DNA of 20,161 bases, taken from the NCBI GenBank assembly GCA_934096535.1, contig CAKOMC010000025.1, forward strand, positions 1 to 20,161. The letters are read 5' to 3'. A program made the position numbers and the translations under genes. The number at the start of each line of letters is the position of its first letter. Positions within the stretch are counted from its first letter, which is position 1. The notes beneath the pieces are model-generated. The model was not told the origin of the DNA and searched no databases. It saw nothing but the letters and a program-made list of their open reading frames with translations. Positions 7,773 through 14,765 of this stretch are shown here, piece by piece. Source of the stretch: an uncultured Bacilli bacterium. GTDB taxonomy: Bacteria; Bacillota_I; Bacilli_A; RF39; UBA660.

Positions 7773-7871
7773 ATTTAGAGCTTCATTTTGCTCCTAAACT
7801 CATTATATTCTTAATTAAAATATTGTTTTTAGTTGACACTTATTAGACACTTTTTTTGCCTTAAATTTATC

Positions 7872-9347
7872 TTATAAAACAATGGCAATTAAATTATTCG
7901 CCCCCTTATTAACAATTTTAGTTACTGTTTGACTTAATTTATAACGAGTATTTTCGGGCATAATAGATAATTTTGCTTGAATACCTTCTTGAACAATGGT
8001 ATCAAGGCTGCGACCAAAGATTTCACTCTTCCATATGCTTTGAGGATCAGTTTCATAATCTTTCATAATATAATTAATCAGTTCTTTACTTTGTAATTCA
8101 CTACCAATAATTGGTTCAAAAGTTGAGGCGACATCAACCCGAATTAAATGAAGAGAAGAAGCAACGGCACGCAATTTAACGCCATATCTACTACCTTGCT
8201 TAATAACTTCGGGAGTATCTAATTTCATATCTTTTAAACTTGGATAGACAATGCCATAGCCTGTTGATCTGGCTTGTTTTAGGGCACTTCTAATCCCCTC
8301 TAACTCTTCTTTATTATCTTTATAAGTAGCAAAAACTTTTAACATTGAAGCTTTGGTATTAACTTCACTACCGATAAATTCTTTTAAAGTTTCATTATAA
8401 AGTTCATCAGAAGAATCAAGATTTACCATAACTGTTCCGGTACCACTATCTAACTTACTAATATAAGCTTTATTAATATACTTAGAGTTTTCAAAATATG
8501 TAATTAAATTATCTACATCTTTTAACTTTCTAATTTCTAAAGTACTATTACGAATAAGCTCTAAATAATGTTTCTTAATCTCATTTTTATTATCTAAAAT
8601 AGAAACCCATTCCGGAATGGAAAATTCAATATCTAAAACAGGATACTCGTATAACGCTGTCTTTAAGACCTCATAAATATCCGCCTCACGCATATCAAGA
8701 ACAGATAATGGCATAACTGGAACATCATAATTTTCTTTAATTTCTTTAGCAATATTTAAACACTCATTGCTACTAGGATTTTTACTGTTTAGGATAACAA
8801 TAAATGGTTTACCGAGATTCTTTAATTCATTAATAACTCGAGCTTCGGCCTCGATATAATCACTTCTTTTTAATTCACCAATTGAACCATCGGTTGTTAG
8901 GACAATCCCAATAGTTGAATGGTCTTTAATGACTTTTTCCGTACCAATCGCCGCAGCTTCTTGAAAACTAATAGCTTCATTAAACCATGGCGTTAAAACC
9001 ATTCTAGGGTTACCATTTTCATCTTCATAACCAGTAGCATTGGGAATAACATAACCAACACAGTCAATCAACTTAACATTGCAACTAAAATCCTCAATCT
9101 TGATATTGGCCCCATTACTGGGAACAAATTTGGGTTCTGTTGTCATGATATTTTTACCACCAGCACTTTGAGGTATCTCATCTAAACATCTTTTCTTTAA
9201 TGTTTCATCCTCAATATTAGGGACAATTAAATTTTCAATAACTTTCTTAATAAAAGTTGATTTACCCGTTCGAACAGCCCCAACAACTCCTAAATAAATA
9301 TCCCCATTACCACGGGTTGCTAAGGGAATTATTACATTATCTTTCAT
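7872..9347 (-). CDS. spoIVA: Stage IV sporulation protein A (coat morphogenetic ATPase)
   Basis: SpoIVA polymerises on the forespore surface using ATP and forms the base layer of the spore coat. At 491 residues it matches the B. subtilis protein (about 492). The N-terminus GGDIYLG-type segment (GNGDIYLG) leads into Walker A GAVRTGKS (23-30). The conserved TTEPKFVP follows, then LIDCVGY in the Walker B area (about 94-99) and TIGIVLTTDGSIG. The C-terminal anchor (ENTRYKLSQTVTKIVNKG and ...LIAIVL) that binds the small partner SpoVM is intact. All usual parts are present with no frameshift, so the host can probably make spores. In B. subtilis transcription is by sigma-E; I could not find a convincing sigma-E promoter here. 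It is divergent from an unknown helical gene. Confidence 0.97.
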   Translation of the reverse strand: MKDNVIIPLATRGNGDIYLGVVGAVRTGKSTFIKKVIENLIVPNIEDETLKKRCLDEIPQSAGGKNIMTTEPKFVPSNGANIKIEDFSCNVKLIDCVGYVIPNATGYEDENGNPRMVLTPWFNEAISFQEAAAIGTEKVIKDHSTIGIVLTTDGSIGELKRSDYIEAEARVINELKNLGKPFIVILNSKNPSSNECLNIAKEIKENYDVPVMPLSVLDMREADIYEVLKTALYEYPVLDIEFSIPEWVSILDNKNEIKKHYLELIRNSTLEIRKLKDVDNLITYFENSKYINKAYISKLDSGTGTVMVNLDSSDELYNETLKEFIGSEVNTKASMLKVFATYKDNKEELEGIRSALKQARSTGYGIVYPSLKDMKLDTPEVIKQGSRYGVKLRAVASSLHLIRVDVASTFEPIIGSELQSKELINYIMKDYETDPQSIWKSEIFGRSLDTIVQEGIQAKLSIMPENTRYKLSQTVTKIVNKGANNLIAIVL

Positions 9348-9462
9348 CTTATCACACTCTCTTACTACCTAATCTTATGAGTCTTTTTTTCTTTTAGAAC
9401 TATTTATATTCTATACTAAATGACTACTAAGATATTAATTTTTCCAAAATATTAACTTTTTC

Positions 9463-9491
9463 TGGACTAGTTATAATTTATTTAGTATAAT
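9463..9491 (+). promoter_or_regulatory. Promoter of the unknown helical gene
   Basis: TGGACT (-35, 4 of 6) and a perfect TATAAT (-10) separated by 17 bases, about 25 bases before the start codon. Confidence 0.65.
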
Positions 9492-9516
9492 CAGTAGTCA
9501 TAAAGAGGGAAATTTT

Positions 9517-9933
9517 ATGAATATAGAGGAAATAAATCAAAGAGCTTTTTTAGCGCAAATGAAAATAAGTAGATGTGGAACATTATTTGATATTACTTAC
9601 AAAAATTCATTCTTATCTAAAGAAACTGAAAAAAATATTAAGGATAAAATTGGTAAGATCAGAAAAAATACTAATGAGGAATTAGATTTTTATAAAGAAT
9701 TGCAAAGACAATTTATTAGCAATAAACCATTAGAAATAGATCTTTTAAGATTAAGTTTTATAATTGATGTGCAAAAAAAATTAATTGATGAATTAATTAC
9801 CCTGCTAAATACCAGTGATTTAACCACTGGTTACAAACGAAAAATGCTTAAATGTATAAGAGAAGGACTAATAGATGCTCTTAATCCGCAAACAAATGAG
9901 TCCAAAAGCGCTACTCATAAGAGAAGGGCTTAA
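9517..9933 (+). CDS. Unknown helical cytoplasmic protein
   Basis: I do not recognise this 138-residue protein. It is rich in Lys and Glu, has no membrane segment or signal peptide, and should be mostly alpha-helical, with a likely coiled or bundled part around residues 35-100 (KETEKNIKDKIGKIRK, then DFYKELQRQF, then LIDELITLLN). The C-terminus is basic (THKRRA). A good promoter and an AGAGGG ribosome site support it as real. It is divergent from spoIVA, and its stop codon overlaps the stop of the small membrane protein on the opposite strand, with no terminator between. The coding part contains a hairpin-capable 7-bp inverted repeat (ACCAGTG / CACTGGT, 9811-9831). A sporulation link is only a guess from position. 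Confidence 0.7.
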   Translation: MNIEEINQRAFLAQMKISRCGTLFDITYKNSFLSKETEKNIKDKIGKIRKNTNEELDFYKELQRQFISNKPLEIDLLRLSFIIDVQKKLIDELITLLNTSDLTTGYKRKMLKCIREGLIDALNPQTNESKSATHKRRA

Positions 9934-10136
9934 CGATTAATAATCTTTAATAAAACGGCTAAAACAATTATGACCGCACAAGCAATAATCGTCATCTTGG
10001 CCGGTGTTTCGCCCATAATTGAGACCATATTATCATAAATAGTCATACCGGTATCAATAATAAATGTCTTAACTTTATTGAAAAACTCTCCTAACTGGTC
10101 AGGTAAATTTTGTTCCCAGAAATCTAATAAATACAT
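9930..10136 (-). CDS. Small single-pass membrane protein, unknown
   Basis: About 68 residues. The first part (YLLDFWEQNLPDQLGEFF) looks amphipathic. The C-terminal third (MTIIACAVIIVLAVLLKII) is one clear membrane helix, followed by a short basic end (NR). This resembles a tail-anchored or holin-sized protein, but I cannot name a family. The ATG at 10136 is chosen over a GTG at 10145 because GAAAGTAGTG precedes it. It has its own consensus-like promoter that overlaps the divergent promoter of tRNA-His. Its stop overlaps the stop of the convergent helical gene. Confidence 0.65.
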   Translation of the reverse strand: MYLLDFWEQNLPDQLGEFFNKVKTFIIDTGMTIYDNMVSIMGETPAKMTIIACAVIIVLAVLLKIINR

Positions 10137-10161
10137 CAAAATCACTACTTTCTATAAATTA

Positions 10162-10190
10162 AGTATAATATATACTTGCAATTTTTACAA
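10162..10190 (-). promoter_or_regulatory. Promoter of the small membrane protein
   Basis: TTGTAA (-35) and TATACT (-10), minus strand, 17 bases apart. The -35 lies inside the tRNA-His promoter. Confidence 0.7.
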
Positions 10191-10204
10191 TTACTTGATA
10201 GAAT
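10176..10204 (+). promoter_or_regulatory. Promoter of tRNA-His
   Basis: TTGCAA (-35) and TAGAAT (-10) with a 17-base spacer. Predicted transcription start lies only a few bases before the tRNA. Confidence 0.75.
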
Positions 10205-10216
10205 ATTTTAGGTAAT

Positions 10217-10293
10217 GGCGGAATTGGTGAAGTGGTTAACACACCGGATTGTGGCTCCGGCATGCATGGGTTCGACCCCCATATTTCGCCCCA
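10217..10293 (+). tRNA. tRNA-His (anticodon GUG)
   Basis: A complete cloverleaf. The acceptor stem is 10218-10224 with 10283-10289, one G-U pair. The extra G-1 at 10217 faces C73 at 10290, the identity pair of tRNA-His. The anticodon stem is CCGGA / TCCGG with loop TTGTGGC and anticodon GTG at 10251-10253. The T arm is ATGGG / CCCAT with loop TTCGACC. CCA is encoded (10291-10293). It is a single-gene unit with its own promoter and terminator. Confidence 0.97.
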
Positions 10294-10305
10294 TTATGGA
10301 ATATT

Positions 10306-10340
10306 AAAAAGACTATTTTCTATTGAAATGGTCTTTTTTT
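10306..10340 (+). terminator. Terminator of tRNA-His
   Basis: AAAAAGACTATTTT pairs with GAAATGGTCTTTTT through about 14 bp including two G-U pairs, and continues into a T-run. It starts 12 bases after the tRNA CCA. Confidence 0.85.
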
Positions 10341-10369
10341 CTTTATAAATTGTAAAAATATATAAAACT

Positions 10370-10391
10370 AAAAGTAGGTCGCCCTACTTTT
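10370..10391. terminator. Perfect 9-bp hairpin terminator after the sortase-type gene
   Basis: AAAAGTAGG and CCTACTTTT close a four-base loop (TCGC on the plus strand). T-rich sequence follows in both directions. It sits directly after the stop of the minus-strand surface gene and may also back up the tRNA terminator. Confidence 0.8.
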
Positions 10392-11495
10392 TTAAATTCT
10401 TACAAACTTATCTTTAACTTTATGCCATACCCCAATACTAGCAAGGATTAAAATTAAAATTGGTAACAATGGTAAAAAATCGCCTGTTTCCGGATTCTTA
10501 TAATCCTTCTTTGGTTCCTCTTTTTTATCATTAGTAGTTGTTTTATCATCAGTTTTATCTTCTTTATCATTATCTTTAGATGGAGCATATATTATCTCAT
10601 TATTACTAGTATCAGTAATTATGTTACTAGTTAAATTAACTTTTAAAATATTGCTAAATTTATCACTACCTGTAACTTGAGCTTTATAATAATAGGTTTT
10701 TCCTGCTTTGGCCTCATCATCGCCAAAAGCAATACCATTTTCAAAGTCATTGCAACCAATCGACCAATTTTCAGCTCCAAGTTTAACATAGTTACCATCA
10801 ATAGTTTCAGAACGATATACCTTACAATATGGTTTATCACTTTCATCTTTAGGTGTATACTCTAAAGATAATTTATAATATGGTATACCCTCCGCTACAT
10901 ACATCTCAAGCTTAGGAGCTAAATTACCATACTTTTTAGCATCAGTTTCTTTGCCATAAGCAGCTGCAAAAGCCCTTATTTTATCACTATCAAAGCCAAT
11001 TTTAAAATCATTTAAATAAGTACTTTCTTTTTCTTCCGTACCGCTATCCGTATTAACAGTATATTTATAATTCTTATAAACAATTTCAACATTATATTTA
11101 TCATAATCACTAGTATAATTATCGATAGTATTAACAGTATAATCTTTATCTATTCCTGTTAAATTTAAAATAGCATTTAAAAAATTATGAAATAATATAA
11201 AATCAAACATAGCAGCGGATGAGCCATCATCGGTTGGGACATTTTTAGAATTATCAAATAAAATATAATTATCAGTATAATCAAGAGAAGCATTTTCTTT
11301 ATCTGCTACAACATTTATTTTTTTATTATCACTATCAATAGTGGCTGCCATCTTCCCATAAGTAGAAGCTTGAATGGTACCTATATCATTAAATTTACCT
11401 ACTAATTCATTAATAGTAAAACTTTTAGCCTCTACTTTCATAAAAATAATTGGTATTAACATTACCAAACCTAATAATAATTTTTTTCTTTTCAT
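10392..11495 (-). CDS. Sortase-anchored cell-surface protein (NPETG signal)
   Basis: A 367-residue exported protein. Residues 1-24 form a signal peptide (KRKK, then a hydrophobic core, ending VEA-KS). The end carries a sorting signal: NPETG (334-338), a hydrophobic stretch (about 340-355) and a basic tail (HKVKDKFVRI). The Asn in place of Leu makes it an NPxTG variant. A charged Lys/Asp/Glu/Thr linker (about 300-333) spans the wall. The middle is beta-rich. The segment around residues 225-290 (YCKVYRSETIDGNYVKLG ... AGKTYYYKAQVTG) looks like a fibronectin type III fold, a common adhesin or spacer module. It lies 28 bases after ezrA, so it is probably co-transcribed. No sortase gene is in the window. 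The ligand is unknown. Confidence 0.85.
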   Translation of the reverse strand: MKRKKLLLGLVMLIPIIFMKVEAKSFTINELVGKFNDIGTIQASTYGKMAATIDSDNKKINVVADKENASLDYTDNYILFDNSKNVPTDDGSSAAMFDFILFHNFLNAILNLTGIDKDYTVNTIDNYTSDYDKYNVEIVYKNYKYTVNTDSGTEEKESTYLNDFKIGFDSDKIRAFAAAYGKETDAKKYGNLAPKLEMYVAEGIPYYKLSLEYTPKDESDKPYCKVYRSETIDGNYVKLGAENWSIGCNDFENGIAFGDDEAKAGKTYYYKAQVTGSDKFSNILKVNLTSNIITDTSNNEIIYAPSKDNDKEDKTDDKTTTNDKKEEPKKDYKNPETGDFLPLLPILILILASIGVWHKVKDKFVRI

Positions 11496-11502
11496 ACTAC
11501 CC

Positions 11503-11538
11503 TTTTTCTTTCTATTTTTCTTTCTATTTTTCTTTATT
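11503..11538 (-). repeat. 12-bp tandem repeat, three units, at the ezrA stop
   Basis: Two exact units of TTTTTCTTTCTA (11503-11514 and 11515-11526) and a third, slightly altered, TTTTTCTTTATT (11527-11538), given on the plus strand. The array spans the last codons of ezrA, supplies its TAG stop and fills the gap to the next gene's ribosome site. Confidence 0.8.
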
Positions 11539-13251
11539 TTCTAAAGTACTTCTTAATGTCTTATAATAATCTGGTTCAATTAAATCAATGGCATTAATAC
11601 TACATTCTAAAGATTTTTTATATTCTCCTTTAAAGAATAATCTTTCTGATTTAATTAAAGATACATCTAAATTATTATTTAAAGAACGATATCTATTACC
11701 ATAAACGATACTCATCTCAGCCATATAAGCAGTCTTTACAACTTCTTTAGCCGAATTATATAGTTTAACAGCTAGGTCTCGTGCTGTATCTACTCTAACA
11801 TTTAAAGTCTTTATGGAAATAGGTTTCTTATTTAATTCATCTTTAACATCATCAATAGCTTGATAAGCCTCAGCCATATAAGTATAGTAATAATCTGGTA
11901 CCATTGGCAGGCGATATTCATTTAACTTATTCTTGGCTCTAATAAGTACTTCTTTTATCTGGTCTAATTGTTCTCTAGCTTCTAACTCATCTTCTTTTAA
12001 ATTACCAAAAGTATCATAGAAATTATTTAATTTTTCGGCAACTTCATCTAAAGCTTTATCTAATTTTTGCATTTCCTTCGTAAGTCTTGTATAAGCAACC
12101 ATCTTATTACGATGATGACTAATTAAAACATCATAATTCTTCTTAATCTCTTTAATTTCTTTAGCAATATCATTTAAGATATCTAAATCGCCATCTTTAA
12201 TATCATAAGAATACTTATAATCACTAGTCTTTCTTCTTAACTCATTATTGTTTCTCTCTAACTTATTAGCGCGTACTAACACACTACGCATTTCCTCATC
12301 AAAAGTCTTCTTAGCTAATCTTTCTTTATCAAATTCATTATATAAATTATCAAAATAATCTAATATAGTCTTTAATTCTACTGAAGAATCTGTAATATTT
12401 AAAACATTAATTTTTTCTAAATCGGTAGCAATTGTCTTTTTAGCTTCTTTAATTCCCTTATCAATATTTAAGTAATCTAAATTATAACCGTCTCTTACCA
12501 TACTATCTTTAATTGACTTAATATCTTCCATTTTTCTTGGAATAAGTTTTGTTCCCATTAAAATAATAGATGGGGCTTCTTTAACTACTAGTTCTAAATT
12601 ACCTATCATATTATCTAAAGCTTTAATAATCTTATTAACTTCACTATAATTATTTTTCTCCATAGAAACTTCAAAGTTACTAAATAGTTTATCAATGTTT
12701 TCAAATTGTAATTCAACGGGTTTACTTATATATGTATACTCAATTTTATGGTTATTATATTCATTTAATACTAAGCGATATCTAGTCTTTAGTGAAGTTG
12801 CTATCTCTCTATTCTTTCCTTTAGATAAAGTGATTTTTTTAATTTCTTTAAGTAAATAATCACTTTTAGCTTTTACTAGATAAATATCAAATTCTACAGT
12901 TTTTAATAAATTATTTAATTCTTTATATTTCTTACTATCATATAAATCTTCTAATTTTAATAAATTATCTGTAATCTTGGGAATATCCTCTTTTTTAATA
13001 GTTTCAAATCTTGTTTTCAAATTAGTATAAATTTCTTGCATTAAATCATTATTTACAAATTCTTCAACAGTCTGCAAACTACTCATTATATCAGAAGATA
13101 TTATTTGATTTTTATCTCTTTCTAACTCCTCTATTTCTTGTTTATACTTATTTTTTTCTTTTTTATTAATTTTATTTAAAACAACAATAATAATTAACAC
13201 TGAAACTATATAATAAGTTACCCCTAGTAAAATAAAGGTTGTTTTATTCAT
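11524..13251 (-). CDS. ezrA: Septation ring formation regulator EzrA
   Basis: EzrA is a membrane-anchored inhibitor and spatial regulator of FtsZ ring formation in Bacilli. The 575-residue protein has one N-terminal membrane segment (about 6-26) followed by a very long helical rod made of repeated spectrin-like bundles, rich in Lys, Glu, Leu and Asn. Near the C-terminus it has YGNRYRS (517-523), the 'QNR patch' needed for mid-cell placement. The first residue of the longer patch differs: SIVYGNRYRS here against QYGNRYR in B. subtilis. Length is close to the family (about 560-570). The ATG at 13251 is used, preceded by GGTGG; the longer frame would need a TTG start. It stands between two surface-protein genes. 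Confidence 0.93.
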   Translation of the reverse strand: MNKTTFILLGVTYYIVSVLIIIVVLNKINKKEKNKYKQEIEELERDKNQIISSDIMSSLQTVEEFVNNDLMQEIYTNLKTRFETIKKEDIPKITDNLLKLEDLYDSKKYKELNNLLKTVEFDIYLVKAKSDYLLKEIKKITLSKGKNREIATSLKTRYRLVLNEYNNHKIEYTYISKPVELQFENIDKLFSNFEVSMEKNNYSEVNKIIKALDNMIGNLELVVKEAPSIILMGTKLIPRKMEDIKSIKDSMVRDGYNLDYLNIDKGIKEAKKTIATDLEKINVLNITDSSVELKTILDYFDNLYNEFDKERLAKKTFDEEMRSVLVRANKLERNNNELRRKTSDYKYSYDIKDGDLDILNDIAKEIKEIKKNYDVLISHHRNKMVAYTRLTKEMQKLDKALDEVAEKLNNFYDTFGNLKEDELEAREQLDQIKEVLIRAKNKLNEYRLPMVPDYYYTYMAEAYQAIDDVKDELNKKPISIKTLNVRVDTARDLAVKLYNSAKEVVKTAYMAEMSIVYGNRYRSLNNNLDVSLIKSERLFFKGEYKKSLECSINAIDLIEPDYYKTLRSTLENKEK

Positions 13252-13317
13252 AAGTACCACCAATACTTTCTTATATCATATACCCTACTTACTTAAATTT
13301 TATCATATTTTTCTTTT

Positions 13318-14643
13318 TTAGTCATCTAAATCTAACTCGTAGGGATTATCAATATTACCTTCGCCTTTAATAGTTAAATGACCATCAATATTTATAATGG
13401 GAATCATACTGCAAGTATTGTTAACTTTCATATAAGAAAGTTTTCCCTCTTTATTTAATACCATAATATAAGCTCCATAATAATAACTATAAGGCGTTAA
13501 TGTACAAGTATCTTTATTTAAGAATATATAGTTATTTTGATTATTATATTTAGAACTAAATCCTATAATACTTACCTCATCAGCACTTAAGATTCCGACT
13601 TTACTACTATATTTGCCCCCATAATCTCTATCGCCAGCATTACAAACTAAACTAGGACTATCATCATCAAAAAGTCGTTTAGTACCACCAAAAGTAATTT
13701 GATTATAATATTTGGTATAGGTTGTATCAACACAGTAATCTTTATTAACTAAGTATTCATCATATTTTTCAATATTTTCTTTATACCAAGTATTTAAGGT
13801 ATTTAAAGCCGTACTAGTATTAAAAACTACCGTTTCTTCTTTATTAGAAAACTCATTAAACTGACTATCTAATGAATTATTAACGAAGGCTAATTTAATA
13901 GAATTATCACTATTAATACCAACTATTCTTAATAAATAATCATCTAATTTAAAATAATTATTTAGAGGATTACCCCTAAAATAATAAGTATTATCTATTC
14001 TAACTAAACCTGTTATAACATCTTCACTAGTATAATCAATATCATTTATAATATTAGGATTATCTTTTAATATTTTTTCTACAAAGGTAGGCTTTATTAT
14101 TTGATCAGTTGCTTCCACTTGATAAGTACTATTAAAGATATTCTTATCTTTACTAATAGCGGCATATTCATCTAACCACATTCTAAGATTAAGTCTAATA
14201 CTCTTATTAGGTTCTAAATCATATTTATATAATCTTTTCTTTTCTTTAATATTAGAATCACTATTTTTAATAGTTTTTAGATCACTTAAAAGGGTTGGTT
14301 CTAAGGTAAAATCGCCATTTATATAAGTTTTAACTTTATTACTATTAATAGTAGTAGTATTTAATACATTTAAATATACTTGAATAGTCTTTATATTACT
14401 ACACTTATTAGTTATAGATATACTTCTTGCGGAAGAACCTTTACCATCTATATCTTTTTGAGCCTCCGGATTAACTAAGTTATATGTTAATTCATCACTA
14501 TATATTATATCAACACAAGAAGTTGTATTTGCCATTATATTACTATTATCTATTTTCCATAAGGAATAAAAGACAGTAATAGTCCCCAGTAATACTAATA
14601 TTATGGCTAAAATTATCAACCTCTTTTTATAAAATTCCTGCAT
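13318..14643 (-). CDS. Surface protein with TasA-like N-terminus and shared C-terminal module (shorter paralogue)
   Basis: 441 residues. Residues 8-30 form a signal or membrane anchor. A beta-sandwich-like part follows (about 40-190), with SARSISITNKCSNIKTIQVYL and YDLEPNKSIRLNLRMWL. This is the pattern of camelysin/TasA-type proteins, where 'LxPGxS...F.ITN.G' strands follow the anchor. The C-terminal half (about 205-441) matches the larger neighbour in order: YYFRGNPLNNYFKLDD, LLRIVGINSDNSIK, LNTWYKENI, VGILSADEVSIIGF and GEGNIDNPYELDLDD. Several cysteines suggest disulfides. The AAGAGG site supports the start, and a promoter lies upstream. The function is not known; the C-terminal module recalls DUF6273-like surface domains, which is inference. 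Its base composition is AT-rich throughout, unlike its paralogue. Confidence 0.75.
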   Translation of the reverse strand: MQEFYKKRLIILAIILVLLGTITVFYSLWKIDNSNIMANTTSCVDIIYSDELTYNLVNPEAQKDIDGKGSSARSISITNKCSNIKTIQVYLNVLNTTTINSNKVKTYINGDFTLEPTLLSDLKTIKNSDSNIKEKKRLYKYDLEPNKSIRLNLRMWLDEYAAISKDKNIFNSTYQVEATDQIIKPTFVEKILKDNPNIINDIDYTSEDVITGLVRIDNTYYFRGNPLNNYFKLDDYLLRIVGINSDNSIKLAFVNNSLDSQFNEFSNKEETVVFNTSTALNTLNTWYKENIEKYDEYLVNKDYCVDTTYTKYYNQITFGGTKRLFDDDSPSLVCNAGDRDYGGKYSSKVGILSADEVSIIGFSSKYNNQNNYIFLNKDTCTLTPYSYYYGAYIMVLNKEGKLSYMKVNNTCSMIPIINIDGHLTIKGEGNIDNPYELDLDD

Positions 14644-14663
14644 ATTATTATCCTCTTACTTTA

Positions 14664-14692
14664 ATACTAATATAGGTATGTCCTTTAGTCAA
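14664..14692 (-). promoter_or_regulatory. Promoter of the shorter surface-protein gene
   Basis: TTGACT (-35) and TAGTAT (-10) on the minus strand, 17 bases apart, about 20 bases before the start codon. It may also serve ezrA and the NPETG gene, as no terminator is seen between them. Confidence 0.6.
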
Positions 14693-14724
14693 GTCATTTG
14701 TTTTCTTTAAGTATATTTACCTAA

Positions 14725-14742
14725 AGAAAAGCAAGGCTTTCT
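14725..14742 (-). terminator. Weak candidate terminator after the larger surface gene
   Basis: AGAAAGC pairs with GCTTTTCT with one bulge, leaving a CTT loop; T-rich sequence is mostly inside the stem. Attenuation rather than full stop is possible. Confidence 0.35.
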
Positions 14743-14765
14743 AAGTCTTACTTTATCTATTTATA

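Noticed and set aside
7829..7855. Direct repeat GACACT between spoIVA and hup
   Set aside because: Two six-base copies only, with no associated structure; likely chance.
9372..9381. Candidate sigma-E -10 box (CATAAGAT) upstream of spoIVA
   Set aside because: Only 6 of 8 bases match and there is no -35 box at 13-15 bases, so I do not call a promoter.
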